Assembly: GCF_027307225.1 (NCBI RefSeq)
Contig: NZ_DAHUXJ010000098.1
Coordinates: 1-47,611, forward strand
Direction: 5' to 3'
Length of the DNA: 47,611 nucleotides
From: Bradyrhizobium sp.
GTDB taxonomy: Bacteria > Pseudomonadota > Alphaproteobacteria > Rhizobiales > Xanthobacteraceae
Each line of letters opens with the position of its first letter. Position 1 is the first letter of the stretch. A model generated the notes under the pieces. The model worked only from the letters and a program-made list of their open reading frames with translations. It searched no databases and was not told the origin of the DNA. Positions 9,349 through 19,368 of this stretch are shown here, in pieces. The translations under genes were made by a program, and so were the position numbers.

Positions 9349-9918
9349 ATGGATAATTCCCCCTTTTCAGATACTTACCGAAAAACGACGCGGGATCGAC
9401 CGCTTCGAGAGATCAGGATCCATGCGGCGGCCGGTAACCAATGCCGCGGTTGGCTCATCGCCGGTTCGCAGACGATCCCGGTGGCCTTGGGGCGAGGGGG
9501 AATCATTGCCAATAAGCGCGAGGGCGACGGCGGAACCCCGAAAGGGACATTCCGGCCACGGCGGCTATGGTGGCGTGCCGATCGCCACCCGCGGCCATCG
9601 ACCTTTCTGCCCCTTCGTGCCATCCGCCCCGACGATGCCTGGTGCGAGGATCCCGCAAGCCGCTATTACAACCGGCCACTGAAAATCCCCCGCGACGGCG
9701 GCGGCGACCGGCTGACGCGCGACGACCACCTCTACGACTTCATTATCGAGATCGATCACAACACGCGGCCCACGATCGCCGGCCGTGGCAGCGCGGTGTT
9801 TCTTCATCTGGCCCGTCCCAACTTTTCGCCGACCGCTGGCTGCATCTCGATGACAAAATCGGCGATGCTGCACCTGTTGCGGCAAATAGGACCGGATACG
9901 AAGATCATCATCGATTAG
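9349..9918 (+). CDS. L,D-transpeptidase (YkuD-fold) family protein
   Basis: A 189-residue protein with the YkuD catalytic motif at its C-terminus: histidine in VFLHLARP followed by PTAGCISM, where the cysteine would be the nucleophile. Characterised relatives form 3-3 cross-links in peptidoglycan or anchor proteins to it. An N-terminal signal peptide or anchor is not visible in the frame from 9349, which is unusual for a cell-wall enzyme. The ribosome-binding site AGGAG at 9331-9334 lies 13 bases from this ATG and also precedes a three-codon atg-aac-tga at 9341 that overlaps the start. Function beyond the fold is inferred. Confidence 0.8.
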   Translation: MDNSPFSDTYRKTTRDRPLREIRIHAAAGNQCRGWLIAGSQTIPVALGRGGIIANKREGDGGTPKGTFRPRRLWWRADRHPRPSTFLPLRAIRPDDAWCEDPASRYYNRPLKIPRDGGGDRLTRDDHLYDFIIEIDHNTRPTIAGRGSAVFLHLARPNFSPTAGCISMTKSAMLHLLRQIGPDTKIIID

Positions 9919-9933
9919 GGTCGGAGAGACAGC

Positions 9934-10719
9934 ATGCTCGACCACGACAAGATAGCGGCCGCTGCAAAGACGCTCAGCGATCACTGGCGCAACGGCACCA
10001 AGCTTGGGAAGCTCGACACTTCGATGCGGCCGAAGAACCGAACTGAAGGCTATGCGGTCCAGGCCGAGCTCGCCAAGCATTCGACTGGCAAATTGTTCGG
10101 CTGGAAAATTGCGGCGACGAGCGAGGCCGGGCAGAAGCACATCAACGTCAGCGGACCGCTGGCGGGACGTATCTTCACCGAAAAGGTCATTGCCGACGGT
10201 GGCACCGCGTCGATGAAAGGCAACGAGATGCGCGTGGGCGAAGCCGAATTCGCCTTCCGCTTTTCGCGCGACCTGGCACCGCGGCCCAATCCGTACTCGG
10301 TGCAGGAGGTGCTCGGCGCGGTCGGCACGCTGCATCCGGCAATCGAAATCCCGGATTCGCGTTTCGCCGATTTTGTCGGCGCCGGCGAAGCGCAGCTGAT
10401 TGCCGACAATGCTTGCGCGCATCTGTTCGTTCTGGGCGATCCGACGCCCACCGACTGGCGCGCCCGCGACCTCATCGAGGAGCGGCCGGTCGTTACCCTG
10501 CGCGGCGCGAAACATATCGGCCACGGCAAGAATGTGCTCGGCGATCCCCGCATGGCGCTTGCCTGGTGCGTCAACGAGCTCCGCGCCTTCGGCATCATCT
10601 TGCGGACAGGGGAGATAATTACGACAGGGACGTGCTGCACGCCGCTGCCAATCCAGGCCGGCGACGTCTTCGCCGCCGACTTCGGCGAACTCGGTAAAGT
10701 CTCTGTCGGATTTAGCTAA
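9934..10719 (+). CDS. 2-keto-4-pentenoate hydratase family protein
   Basis: A 261-residue member of the hydratase/fumarylacetoacetate hydrolase superfamily (MhpD/DmpE-like), which adds water to 2-hydroxypenta-2,4-dienoate in meta-cleavage of aromatics or acts on related keto acids. Recognisable features are the GWKIAATS segment, the metal-binding GEAEFAF region near residue 105 and the C-terminal TGTCC and GDVFAADFGELG motifs. It starts 15 bp after the L,D-transpeptidase stop and probably shares its transcript. No aromatic catabolic genes are nearby, so the true substrate is open. Its stop overlaps the end of the converging yggS gene by 4 bp. Confidence 0.85.
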   Translation: MLDHDKIAAAAKTLSDHWRNGTKLGKLDTSMRPKNRTEGYAVQAELAKHSTGKLFGWKIAATSEAGQKHINVSGPLAGRIFTEKVIADGGTASMKGNEMRVGEAEFAFRFSRDLAPRPNPYSVQEVLGAVGTLHPAIEIPDSRFADFVGAGEAQLIADNACAHLFVLGDPTPTDWRARDLIEERPVVTLRGAKHIGHGKNVLGDPRMALAWCVNELRAFGIILRTGEIITTGTCCTPLPIQAGDVFAADFGELGKVSVGFS

Positions 10720-11444
10720 CCGCGATGCCCGAAAATCGCGGAACCGACGCGGACGTGGGTCGCGCCCATCTGGATCGCGACAGCGAAATCCGCGCTCATG
10801 CCCATCGACAGGTTCGTCAAGCCGTTGCGCGCCGCGATCTTGGCGGTCAATGCAAAGTACGGTGCCGGCGCATCGTTGACCGGCGGAATGCACATCAAGC
10901 CGGAAATCTCCAGCCCATATTTTTCGCGGCAGCTTGCAATGAAGCTGTCGGCCTCAGTGGGCGCGATACCGGCCTTTTGCGGCTCCTCGCCAGTATTGAG
11001 CTGAACAAACAGTTGCGGCCGCCGGGCCTGGCTTCGGAATTCCCTGGCCAGCGCCTCGCACAGGCTCGGACGATCGACCGAATGAATCGCATCGAACAGC
11101 GCCACGGCTTCCCTGGTCTTGTTGGATTGCAGGGGACCAATCAGATGCAGCGAGATGTCGGAGTAAGTCGACATTAACTCTGGCCACTTCGCCTTGGCTT
11201 CCTGGACGCGGTTTTCGCCGAACACGCGCCGCCCGGCGGCGATTACCGGCACAATCGCCTCGGCATCAAATGTCTTGGACACGGCGATCAATGTCACCGA
11301 GGCGCGATCCCGCCGCGCTTCACGGCAGGCCCGGGCGACGGCTTCTTCGACCGCGGCAAGTCCGCTTGGTAAATGTTCGGTTAGGTGTGAGGCGTTCTCG
11401 GAGACCATGGGCGTGCCAATCAGCCAGTTTCGGGATCGTTCCAT
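10716..11444 (-). CDS. yggS: YggS-family pyridoxal phosphate homeostasis protein
   Basis: A 242-residue single-domain alanine-racemase-fold protein (PLPBP/PROSC family) that binds pyridoxal 5'-phosphate and buffers the cofactor. The PLP lysine is in IAVSKTF near residue 56; the phosphate-binding region is SMGMSADF followed by GATHVRVGSAIFG at the C-terminus. The frame can start at 11444 or at ATG 11408 (MVSENASH); neither has a convincing ribosome-binding site. It is transcribed against the hydratase and shares four bases with its stop. No catalytic activity is expected. Confidence 0.92.
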   Translation of the reverse strand: MERSRNWLIGTPMVSENASHLTEHLPSGLAAVEEAVARACREARRDRASVTLIAVSKTFDAEAIVPVIAAGRRVFGENRVQEAKAKWPELMSTYSDISLHLIGPLQSNKTREAVALFDAIHSVDRPSLCEALAREFRSQARRPQLFVQLNTGEEPQKAGIAPTEADSFIASCREKYGLEISGLMCIPPVNDAPAPYFALTAKIAARNGLTNLSMGMSADFAVAIQMGATHVRVGSAIFGHRG

Positions 11445-11513
11445 TTTTATATAATCCGGGCAGGGCTTCTTGAACCCTTCCCTGTAGCGTGCGGTTCGGG
11501 GTTGGGAACCAGC

Positions 11514-13211
11514 ATGTCAAGCTTCGGCTTCAAGCGCAAAACCATCGGTCTACGCAAGCTGTTCGGCATCCGCGCCCGGCTCGCGCTATTGGCGCTGATC
11601 CTGGTGACGCCATTGATGCTGGAGCGCGCCCGTTCGCTCGAGGAAGCCCGCAACAAGCAGATCGCGCTCGCTTATTCGGAATTCTCGCGGATCGCCCAGC
11701 AAAGCGCCGACAGCGAACGCGAGGCTATTTCTTCGGTCGAAACCGTGTTGAAGTCGGCCGCCCATATCCAGGCCTCCAAAAAAAACTCCGACCCGAGCTG
11801 TGACACGTTATCGGCGAGCCTTCCGGTCAGCCTGCCGTGGATCCGCAACCTGGCGATCGTGAGCAGCGAGGGCCGGATCAAATGCGCGACTCTCGATACG
11901 TTGATCGGCCTCGACCTCAGCGACCGCGATTACTTCAGGCGGGCGCGGCAGGCGCACGATCTCATCTTCAGTGATTTCCTGTTGTCGAAATACGACAACG
12001 AACCGGTCGTGATGGCCGCCTACCCGGTTGCGGCGGTCAATCCTGAATCGGACCTCTTCATTGTCGCCAGCGTGAACCTCGGCTGGATGTCGACGGTCAT
12101 GAACGATCTCAGCGATCGTCGCGGCATTATGGCGTTCCTCCTCGACAGCGCTGGCACCGTAATGGCAGCGCCGACGGACCTCGCGCGTCTGGTTGGCCAT
12201 CCCCTCAATAGCGTCCCGGCGCTCGCGGCAGCGGCGACGAGGGCGATCAATCCGGACCAGCCGTCCGGGATGTTCTCATTCCCCGCACCTGATGGCGCCA
12301 AGTTGACATTAAGCTTTTCGCGCATTCCCGGCGCGCAATCGCGGATGGTCCTGATCGTCGACGAAGCTAGGGTGGCCGCCGGGATCAACCGCGACATTCG
12401 CAACGCGTATTACCAGCTCGCTCTGGTCTGCTTGATCGTGCTGTTGGGGGCGCTGATCGCGGCCGAAACGCTCATCATCAGGCCGATCCGCAAGCTGGTT
12501 GCCGTCGCTCGGCGCGTTGGCGAGGGCGAATGGTCGGTGCGTGCCTCTGACAGCCCGCTGCCGGCCGAATTCGCGCCGCTCGCCCGTGCCTTCGACAGGA
12601 TGGCAGGCCAGCTTTCCGAGCGGGAACGCGAATTGATCGCATCCAACGACCGCCTCACCGTGATGGCCTCGATCGATATGCTGTCGGGCCTGGCGAATCG
12701 CCGTGGATTCCAGAGCCGGCTCGACTTTGAGTGGGCGAAGGCTGCGCAGAGTAACGGCGAACTGTCGCTCCTGATGATCGACGTCGACTATTTCAAGCTT
12801 TTCAACGACACCTACGGCCATCCCGAGGGCGACGCCTGCCTGTCCCGGATCGGCGAAACGCTGAGCCAGATCGCGCTCGCGACCTCCGGCTTCGCCGCCC
12901 GCTACGGCGGCGAGGAATTCTGCCTGCTGATACCGAACACCGATGCAAGCCATGCGCTTGAAATCGGCGAGATGGTGCGGGAGACGGTGTTGAACCTCGA
13001 CATCTTGCACGCAACTTCGGCCTATCAGGCCGTCACCGTCAGCGTTGGCGTGGCGAGCCTCAGGCCAAACACGGCGCTCAACCCGAACGACCTGCTGGAG
13101 GCTGCCGACGCGAGCCTCTATATCGCCAAGCGCCAGGGACGCAACCGGGTTGCCGAACATGGACTCGCTCAGGCGGGCGAAAACGGCGGCGCTGTCGCGC
13201 TCGCGGGCTAG
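11514..13211 (+). CDS. Membrane-bound diguanylate cyclase (Cache-HAMP-GGDEF)
   Basis: A 565-residue inner-membrane sensor. A first membrane helix lies at about residues 20-37, then a periplasmic double-Cache-like region (about 45-290, with the LSDRDYFRRA motif of Cache domains), a second helix (LALVCLIVLLGALIAAETL), a HAMP linker and a GGDEF domain. The active site is RYGGEEF near residues 462-468, so it should make cyclic di-GMP. The product-inhibition RxxD site normally just before GGDEF is absent (TSGF there). ATG 11514 is preferred to an in-frame TTG at 11502. It is monocistronic as far as can be seen. Confidence 0.92.
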   Translation: MSSFGFKRKTIGLRKLFGIRARLALLALILVTPLMLERARSLEEARNKQIALAYSEFSRIAQQSADSEREAISSVETVLKSAAHIQASKKNSDPSCDTLSASLPVSLPWIRNLAIVSSEGRIKCATLDTLIGLDLSDRDYFRRARQAHDLIFSDFLLSKYDNEPVVMAAYPVAAVNPESDLFIVASVNLGWMSTVMNDLSDRRGIMAFLLDSAGTVMAAPTDLARLVGHPLNSVPALAAAATRAINPDQPSGMFSFPAPDGAKLTLSFSRIPGAQSRMVLIVDEARVAAGINRDIRNAYYQLALVCLIVLLGALIAAETLIIRPIRKLVAVARRVGEGEWSVRASDSPLPAEFAPLARAFDRMAGQLSERERELIASNDRLTVMASIDMLSGLANRRGFQSRLDFEWAKAAQSNGELSLLMIDVDYFKLFNDTYGHPEGDACLSRIGETLSQIALATSGFAARYGGEEFCLLIPNTDASHALEIGEMVRETVLNLDILHATSAYQAVTVSVGVASLRPNTALNPNDLLEAADASLYIAKRQGRNRVAEHGLAQAGENGGAVALAG

Positions 13212-13264
13212 CCGGCTGCGTGACAATCGGCGAGCTTGGTTACAGTCGAACCGGCCGCGCCCCG

Positions 13265-13294
13265 TTGACCGGAAAGCTGCTTTTGTGGCCTAGT
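13265..13294 (+). promoter_or_regulatory. Possible sigma-70-type promoter of leuS
   Basis: TTGACC at 13265-13270 resembles a -35 box. After 18 bases a weak -10-like CCTAGT lies at 13289-13294, about 50 bases before the leuS start. The -10 match is poor, so this is only a candidate. Confidence 0.25.
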
Positions 13295-13343
13295 CCGGCC
13301 TCATTTATTGATGGCCCGAATCCACGAAAAGCCCCGCGATTCC

Positions 13344-15968
13344 ATGAGTTCCGAACGCTACAACGCACGCGAATCCGAGCCCTATTGGCAGCGCCAGTGG
13401 GACGAAAAGGCGATTTTTTCCGCCAAAAACGACGATCCGCGGCCGAAATACTACGTGCTGGAGATGTTCCCCTACCCGTCCGGGCGCATCCATATCGGGC
13501 ACGTCAGGAATTATACGCTCGGCGACGTGCTGGCGCGTTTCATGCGCGCCAAAGGCTTCAACGTGTTGCACCCGATGGGCTGGGACGCCTTCGGTCTTCC
13601 GGCCGAAAACGCGGCGATCGAACGCAAGGTGGCGCCGAAGGCGTGGACTTACGACAACATCGCCGCGATGAAGAAGCAGTTGCGTTCGATCGGGCTGTCG
13701 CTCGACTGGTCCAGAGAGTTCGCGACCTGCGATCCCACCTATTACAAGCACCAGCAGAAAATGTTCAACGACTTCCTGCGCGCGGGTCTGGCCGAGCGCG
13801 AGAAGCGCAAGGTCAACTGGGACCCGGTGGACATGACGGTGCTCGCCAACGAGCAGGTGATCGACGGCCGCGGCTGGCGCTCGGGCGCCGTCGTCGAACA
13901 GCGCGAGATGAATCAGTGGGTCTTCAAGATCACGAAGTACTCGCAGGAACTGCTCGACGCGCTCGAGACGCTTGACCGCTGGCCCGACAAGGTGCGGCTG
14001 ATGCAGCGCAATTGGATCGGGCGCAGCGAGGGTCTCCTGATCCGCTTTGCGCTCGATGCCGCCACGACGCCGGCCGGCGAGAGCGACCTGAAGATTTTCA
14101 CGACGCGCCCTGACACGTTGTTCGGCGCCAAGTTCATGGCGATTTCAGCCGATCATCCACTGGCGCAGGCGGCAGCCGTCAAGAATCCAAAACTTGCCGA
14201 GTTCATCGCCGACATCAAACGTATCGGCACCGCGCAGGAAATTATCGACACCGCCGAGAAGCAGGGGTTTGATACGGGCATTCGCGCAGTGCATCCGTTC
14301 GATCCGAACTGGAAGCTGCCGGTCTATGTCGCCAATTTCGTGCTGATGGAATACGGCACCGGCGCGATCTTCGGCTGTCCCGCGCACGATCAGCGCGACC
14401 TGGACTTCGTCAACAAATATAATCTCGGCAATACGCCGGTGGTTTGCCCCGAAGGCCAGGACCCGAAGACGTTCGTGATCACGGACACCGCCTATGACGG
14501 CGACGGCCGCATGATCAATTCGCGCTTCCTCGACGGCATGACCATCGAGAAGGCCAAGGACGAGGTCGCGAAACGGCTGGAGAGCGAACTGCGCGGCAAC
14601 GCGCCGGTCGGCGAGCGGCAAATCAACTTCCGCCTGCGCGACTGGGGCATCTCGCGCCAGCGCTATTGGGGCTGTCCGATCCCGGTCATTCATTGCCCGA
14701 AATGCGACGTGGTGCCGGTGCCCGACAAGGATTTGCCGGTGGTGCTGCCCGAAGACGTGACCTTCGACAGACCGGGCAACGCGCTTGACCATCATCCGAC
14801 CTGGAAGCACGTCAGTTGCCCGCAATGCGGCGGTAAAGCGCAGCGCGAAACCGACACCATGGACACCTTCGTCGATTCGTCCTGGTACTTCGCGCGCTTC
14901 ACCGATCCGTGGAACGAGAGCGCGCCGACAACGCCAGCGGTCGCCAACCGGATGATGCCGGTCGATCAGTATATCGGCGGCGTCGAGCATGCGATCCTGC
15001 ATCTGCTCTATAGCCGCTTCTTCACCCGCGCCATGAACGCGACGGGCCATATCGACATGAAGGAACCGTTCGCCGGCATGTTCACCCAGGGCATGGTGGT
15101 TCACGAGACCTACCAGAAGGCCGACGGCAGTTATGTCACTCCGGCCGAAGTAAAGGTCGAGAGTGCCGGAACCGACCGGCACGCCACGCTGCTGTCAACC
15201 GGCGAGCAGATTGCGATCGGCGCAATCGAGAAGATGTCGAAGTCGAAGAAGAACACGGTCGACCCCGACGATATCATCGCAACCTACGGCGCCGACGTGG
15301 CGCGTTGGTTCATGCTGTCGGACTCCCCGCCCGACCGCGACGTGATCTGGAGCGACGAGCGTGTGCAAGGCGCCTCACGTTTCGTGCAGCGGCTGTGGCG
15401 TCTCGTTCATGAATCGGCCGAGGCCGCCAAGGCCACACCCGCGGCAAGACCCGCCGCCTTCGTCGCTGATGCGACTGCGCTCCGCAAGGCGGCCCACGGC
15501 GCCCTCGACAAGGTCTCGACCGGCATCGAACTGCTGCACTTCAACGTGTGCCTCGCCCACATCCGCGAATTTTCCAATGCGCTGGGTGACGTCCTGTCCC
15601 GACCGGGACAGCCCTCGCCCGACCTCGCCTGGGCGATTCGGGAAGCCGCCGTCATCCTGGTGCAGCTGTTCGCGCCCATGATGCCTCATTTGGCGGAGGC
15701 ATGCTGGGGCGCGCTCGGCCAGACCGGTCTGGTTTCGGAGGCCGATTGGCCCCAAATCGAACGAGATTTGCTGGTTGAAGACACGGTAACATTGGTGGTC
15801 CAGGTCAACGGCAAGAAACGGGGCGAGGTCACCGTGGCCCGCACAGCCCAGAACGCAGAAATTGAGGCTGCCGTTTTGGCCCTTGATACGGTAAAACAGT
15901 CCTTGGGGGACAAACCCGTGCGCAAAGTAATCGTCGTTCCCATGAGGATCGTGAATGTCGTTGGCTAG
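13344..15968 (+). CDS. leuS: Leucyl-tRNA synthetase
   Basis: An 874-residue class I aminoacyl-tRNA synthetase that charges tRNA-Leu. The HIGH signature appears as [13 protein letters not shown], the inserted CP1 editing domain (about 220-420) contains the T-rich [11 protein letters not shown] motif and the conserved [16 protein letters not shown] segment, and the KMSKS loop is [12 protein letters not shown] near residue 630. The ATG at 13344 ([10 protein letters not shown]) matches the usual length; in-frame TTG 13308 and ATG 13311 would add about 12 residues. It overlaps the start of lptE by 14 bp and heads a leuS-lptE-holA operon, a conserved arrangement in proteobacteria. Confidence 0.97.
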   Translation: MSSERYNARESEPYWQRQWDEKAIFSAKNDDPRPKYYVLEMFPYPSGRIHIGHVRNYTLGDVLARFMRAKGFNVLHPMGWDAFGLPAENAAIERKVAPKAWTYDNIAAMKKQLRSIGLSLDWSREFATCDPTYYKHQQKMFNDFLRAGLAEREKRKVNWDPVDMTVLANEQVIDGRGWRSGAVVEQREMNQWVFKITKYSQELLDALETLDRWPDKVRLMQRNWIGRSEGLLIRFALDAATTPAGESDLKIFTTRPDTLFGAKFMAISADHPLAQAAAVKNPKLAEFIADIKRIGTAQEIIDTAEKQGFDTGIRAVHPFDPNWKLPVYVANFVLMEYGTGAIFGCPAHDQRDLDFVNKYNLGNTPVVCPEGQDPKTFVITDTAYDGDGRMINSRFLDGMTIEKAKDEVAKRLESELRGNAPVGERQINFRLRDWGISRQRYWGCPIPVIHCPKCDVVPVPDKDLPVVLPEDVTFDRPGNALDHHPTWKHVSCPQCGGKAQRETDTMDTFVDSSWYFARFTDPWNESAPTTPAVANRMMPVDQYIGGVEHAILHLLYSRFFTRAMNATGHIDMKEPFAGMFTQGMVVHETYQKADGSYVTPAEVKVESAGTDRHATLLSTGEQIAIGAIEKMSKSKKNTVDPDDIIATYGADVARWFMLSDSPPDRDVIWSDERVQGASRFVQRLWRLVHESAEAAKATPAARPAAFVADATALRKAAHGALDKVSTGIELLHFNVCLAHIREFSNALGDVLSRPGQPSPDLAWAIREAAVILVQLFAPMMPHLAEACWGALGQTGLVSEADWPQIERDLLVEDTVTLVVQVNGKKRGEVTVARTAQNAEIEAAVLALDTVKQSLGDKPVRKVIVVPMRIVNVVG

Positions 15969-16500
15969 AATTGCCGCTCGGCTCCTCGCTGTGGCAGCGT
16001 TGGCGGCGCTGACGGCGGGTTGTTTTCAGCCGATGTATGCCGAACATTCCGACGGCACGCCTGCCTTGCGTGAGAAGCTGATGGGCGTCGAGCTGCCGCC
16101 GCTCAACTATCCCAATTCATCGCGTGAGGCTCGGCTTGGCGTTGAAATCCGCAATGCCCTGGCGTTCAAACTCTATGGTAACGCCACCGGAACCTCGCCT
16201 ACGCATCGTTTGGTGATCAGGATCCAGACAACCGATTACACGCTGATGACCGATGTGAATACCGGGCTGCCAACCAGCGAAAATTACGGCATCAACGCGC
16301 AGTTCAACCTGGTCGACATCGCCACCAACAAGTCGGTGATGACCGGAACCACCGCCTCGCGCGTCTCCTTCGATATTCCCGGCAGCTATCAGCGCTTTGC
16401 CCGTGCCCGCGCCTTCCACGACGCAGAAGATCGCGCCAGTCAGGAAATCGCCGAACGCATCCAGACGCGGCTTGCCTCGTTCTTCTACGCAGGCGCCTAA
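15955..16500 (+). CDS. lptE: LPS-assembly lipoprotein LptE
   Basis: A 181-residue lipoprotein with a signal peptide and the lipobox LTAGC, giving a lipidated cysteine at about residue 23. LptE plugs the LptD barrel and helps insert lipopolysaccharide in the outer membrane. Sequence similarity in this family is low, so the call leans on the lipobox, the size, the predominantly beta pattern and the position between leuS and holA, where lptE is found in most proteobacteria. Its start codon lies inside the 3' end of leuS, implying translational coupling. Confidence 0.88.
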   Translation: MSLARIAARLLAVAALAALTAGCFQPMYAEHSDGTPALREKLMGVELPPLNYPNSSREARLGVEIRNALAFKLYGNATGTSPTHRLVIRIQTTDYTLMTDVNTGLPTSENYGINAQFNLVDIATNKSVMTGTTASRVSFDIPGSYQRFARARAFHDAEDRASQEIAERIQTRLASFFYAGA

Positions 16501-16545
16501 GCGTTCGGCCTTGCGGCTTCGGGTTAGAGACGAACTGGTCCGGCC

Positions 16546-17574
16546 ATGGTCGCGCTCCGCGGAAAAGAAATCGACGCCTATCTCGCCCGGCCGGATCCGG
16601 GGCGTCCAATCATCCTGCTTTACGGCCCGGACGCCGGTCTCGTGCGCGAGCGCGCCGAGGCCTTGCTGACGTCTGCGGTCGATGATCCCAGCGATCCGTT
16701 CTCGCTGGTGAGGCTGGACGGCGACGAACTTTCGGCCGAACCGTCACGGCTGGTCGATGAAGCCCTGACGATTCCGCTGTTCGGCGGCCGCCGCGCGATC
16801 CGGGTCAGGGCCGGCTCGCGAAGTTTTGCCAGCGGCATCGATGCGCTGGCGGAAGCATCGCTGAAGGATTGCCGCGTCGTGATCGAGGCCGGCGAGTTGC
16901 GCGCCGAATCGCCGCTGCGCAAGGCCTGCGAGCGCGCCAGGACCGCGGTTGCCATCGCCTGCTATCCCGACACCGAACGCGATCTGACGAAATTGATAGA
17001 CGATGAACTGAAGCTCTCGAATCTGCGGATCGCTTCCGACGCGCGCGCCGTGCTGATGGGATTGCTGGGCGGCGACCGCCAGGCATCGCGCAACGAATTG
17101 CGCAAGCTCACGCTCTACGCGCATGGCAAGCGCGAAGTGACACTCGATGACGTGATGGCGGTCGTGGCCGATGCTTCCGAGTTGAAGATCGACCCGATCG
17201 TCGATGGCGCGTTTGCCGGAAACGCCGCCGCCGTCGAAACCGAATTCGCCAAGGCGATGGTGGCGGGCACCTATCCCGGCGTGATCATCTCCGCCGCGCA
17301 GCGCCAGGCGGCGTGGCTTCACAAATCGGCGATTGCGATCGCGGAGGGGGCACCGGCTTCGGCCGTACTCGACGGCGGATTTCCGCGGCTGCATTTCTCA
17401 CGCAAGGCAAACGTCGAGACGGCGCTGCGCAATTTTGACGTGGCCCGGCTGACGGCCATAATCGATCAACTGGCAACCGCGGCCCTCGATATGCGCAAGC
17501 AGGCCGTGCTCGCCGCTGTCATCGCGCAGCGCGCGCTGCTTTCGATCGCCGTGAACGCGAGACGCCGCGGATAA
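16546..17574 (+). CDS. holA: DNA polymerase III subunit delta
   Basis: A 342-residue clamp-loader delta subunit, which opens the beta sliding clamp. It shows the HolA N-terminal AAA+-like fold without a Walker A motif (FYGPDAGLVRERAE-like segment IILLYGPDAGLVRERAEALL split across residues 18-37), a central region and the helical collar domain. The ATG at 16546 follows lptE by 45 bp. The gene ends 5 bp from the converging parB stop, with no terminator between them. Confidence 0.93.
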   Translation: MVALRGKEIDAYLARPDPGRPIILLYGPDAGLVRERAEALLTSAVDDPSDPFSLVRLDGDELSAEPSRLVDEALTIPLFGGRRAIRVRAGSRSFASGIDALAEASLKDCRVVIEAGELRAESPLRKACERARTAVAIACYPDTERDLTKLIDDELKLSNLRIASDARAVLMGLLGGDRQASRNELRKLTLYAHGKREVTLDDVMAVVADASELKIDPIVDGAFAGNAAAVETEFAKAMVAGTYPGVIISAAQRQAAWLHKSAIAIAEGAPASAVLDGGFPRLHFSRKANVETALRNFDVARLTAIIDQLATAALDMRKQAVLAAVIAQRALLSIAVNARRRG

Positions 17575-17579
17575 GTTTC

Positions 17580-18458
17580 TTATGTCTTCGAACTCAGCCG
17601 CTTCACGACCTCGTCGAGCTGATCGAGATCGCGGTAGCGAATGTGGACAAAACCGCCGGAATTGCGGTGATCGATGCTGACGGCAAGACCGAGCGCGTCG
17701 CTGACGGTCTTTTCCAGCGAGACCGTGTTGGGATCCTTGGTCTTGCCGCCCCTCGCCTTTTGCGGCTTGCGCTCCGGCACACCTTCGGTATGGGCCAGCG
17801 CCTCGGCCTGGCGCACGTTGAGACCTTCCTCGACGATGCGCTTGGCGGCGGCGACAGGATCCGGCACGCCAATCAGCGCACGGGCATGGCCCGCCGATAG
17901 CTTGCCAGCCGCGATATAGGCCTGGACCTCGGCCGGCAGCTTTGTCAGCCGCATCATATTGGCGATGTGGCTGCGGCTCTTGCCGACGATTTTCGCGATG
18001 TCTTCCTGGCTGCGCTTGAAATCGTCGGCGAGCGCGTGATAGCCCTGCGCTTCCTCCATCGCATTGAGATCTTCGCGCTGCACGTTCTCGACGATGGCGA
18101 TCTCAAGCGCGTCCGAATCGCTGACATCGACCGGCACGATCGGCACTTCGTGCAAGCCGGCAGCCTGCGAGGCACGCCAGCGGCGCTCGCCGGCGATGAT
18201 CTCGAAGCGATCCTGGGCGCCGCGCACCGGCCGCACCACGATCGGCTGAATCACGCCGTGCTGCTTGATCGAATCAGCAAGTTCCTTGAGCTCGGCATCG
18301 GGAAATTCCCGGCGCGGGTTGCGCGGATTGGGTTTGAGGAATTCGATCGGCACCTTGCGCTGCGCGCGCGGCCGCTCTACATGCGCGGCTTCTCCGCCAA
18401 CGTCGCCGATCAGACTTGCAAGACCGCGCCCCAGTCGCGAACGAGCTTCGTCCGCCAT
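17580..18458 (-). CDS. parB: Chromosome partitioning protein ParB
   Basis: A 292-residue DNA-binding CTPase clamp that loads at parS and spreads along the chromosome. Residues 5-17 (RSRLGRGLASLIG) resemble the ParA-contacting tail. The CTP-binding motifs are GERRWRASQAAG and ENVQREDLN, followed by a helix-turn-helix (QEDIAKIVGKSRSHIANMM) and a C-terminal dimerisation domain. I place the start at ATG 18458 because AAGGGAG lies seven bases upstream; an in-frame start at 18488 would add ten residues. It follows parA after about 58 bp. Three parS-like sites lie 1.5-3.9 kb upstream of it. Confidence 0.96.
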   Translation of the reverse strand: MADEARSRLGRGLASLIGDVGGEAAHVERPRAQRKVPIEFLKPNPRNPRREFPDAELKELADSIKQHGVIQPIVVRPVRGAQDRFEIIAGERRWRASQAAGLHEVPIVPVDVSDSDALEIAIVENVQREDLNAMEEAQGYHALADDFKRSQEDIAKIVGKSRSHIANMMRLTKLPAEVQAYIAAGKLSAGHARALIGVPDPVAAAKRIVEEGLNVRQAEALAHTEGVPERKPQKARGGKTKDPNTVSLEKTVSDALGLAVSIDHRNSGGFVHIRYRDLDQLDEVVKRLSSKT

Positions 18459-18516
18459 CGCCAACTCCCTTGGATTCAACTCAACCACTCCCGTTCGTAC
18501 TCGGACCTGACCGAGT

Positions 18517-19368
18517 TCAATGCGTGCGCAGTTCGCGCTCGCGCTGAATGACTTCCGTGGCGAGCTTCAGATACGCGTCGCTGCCGACGCATTTGAGGTC
18601 ATAAACCAGCACCGGCTTGCCGTATGACGGCGCCTCGGAGATGCGCACGTTGCGCGGGATCATGGTGTTGTAGACTTTGCTGCCCATGAACTGCCGGACG
18701 TCGGCGACCACCTGGTTCGACAGGTTGTTGCGCGAGTCGAACATCGTCAGCACGATGCCGTGGATCGACAGATTCGGATTGAGCGTCGAACGCACCTGCT
18801 CGACGGTCTGCAGCAATTGCGACAGACCTTCGAGCGCAAAGAACTCGCACTGTAGCGGCACCAGGATCGCATCCGACGCGGCCATCGCATTGACGGTGAG
18901 CAGGTTGAGCGAGGGCGGACAATCGATCAGCACGTAGGTGTAGTCCGCATCCGGCAAGGCGTTGTGATTGAGCGCAGCGATCGCATCGCGCAGGCGGAAG
19001 GCGCGGCCCTGGGTGTGGCCGAGCTCGAGTTCGAGCCCCGACAGGTCCATCGTCGACGGCGCGATGTGCAAACGCGGTACCGCCGTCGCCACCACCGCTT
19101 CGCGCAACGGCGCTTCACCGATCAGCACGTCGTAGGTTGAGCAGCTGCGATTGCGGCGGTCGATCCCGAGCCCGGTCGACGCGTTGCCCTGCGGATCGAG
19201 ATCGACAATCAGCACCCGCTCGCCAATTGCCGCGAGCGCGGTACCGAGATTGATTGCGGTCGTGGTCTTGCCCACGCCGCCTTTTTGATTGGCCAGCGAC
19301 AAAATCCGCGGATGGCCGAGCTGGGGTTCCGGGGTATCCATTTGAAACTCTTGATCTATTTCGCTCAT
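18517..19368 (-). CDS. parA: Chromosome partitioning ATPase ParA
   Basis: A 283-residue Walker-type ATPase that binds DNA non-specifically and moves ParB-parS complexes. The deviant Walker A KGGVGKTT is at about residues 29-36, with Walker A' LIVDLDPQGNAST and the LIDCPPSL Walker B. The start codon overlaps the rsmG stop in an ATGA, so the genes are translationally coupled. A second ATG nine codons in (19341) lies nearer the family N-terminus and could be the true start. Confidence 0.96.
   Translation of the reverse strand: MSEIDQEFQMDTPEPQLGHPRILSLANQKGGVGKTTTAINLGTALAAIGERVLIVDLDPQGNASTGLGIDRRNRSCSTYDVLIGEAPLREAVVATAVPRLHIAPSTMDLSGLELELGHTQGRAFRLRDAIAALNHNALPDADYTYVLIDCPPSLNLLTVNAMAASDAILVPLQCEFFALEGLSQLLQTVEQVRSTLNPNLSIHGIVLTMFDSRNNLSNQVVADVRQFMGSKVYNTMIPRNVRISEAPSYGKPVLVYDLKCVGSDAYLKLATEVIQRERELRTH

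Noticed and set aside
9341..9349. A three-codon upstream frame (atg aac tga) before the L,D-transpeptidase gene
   Set aside because: It has the better spacing from AGGAG, but a three-codon frame can arise by chance and no leader function is visible.
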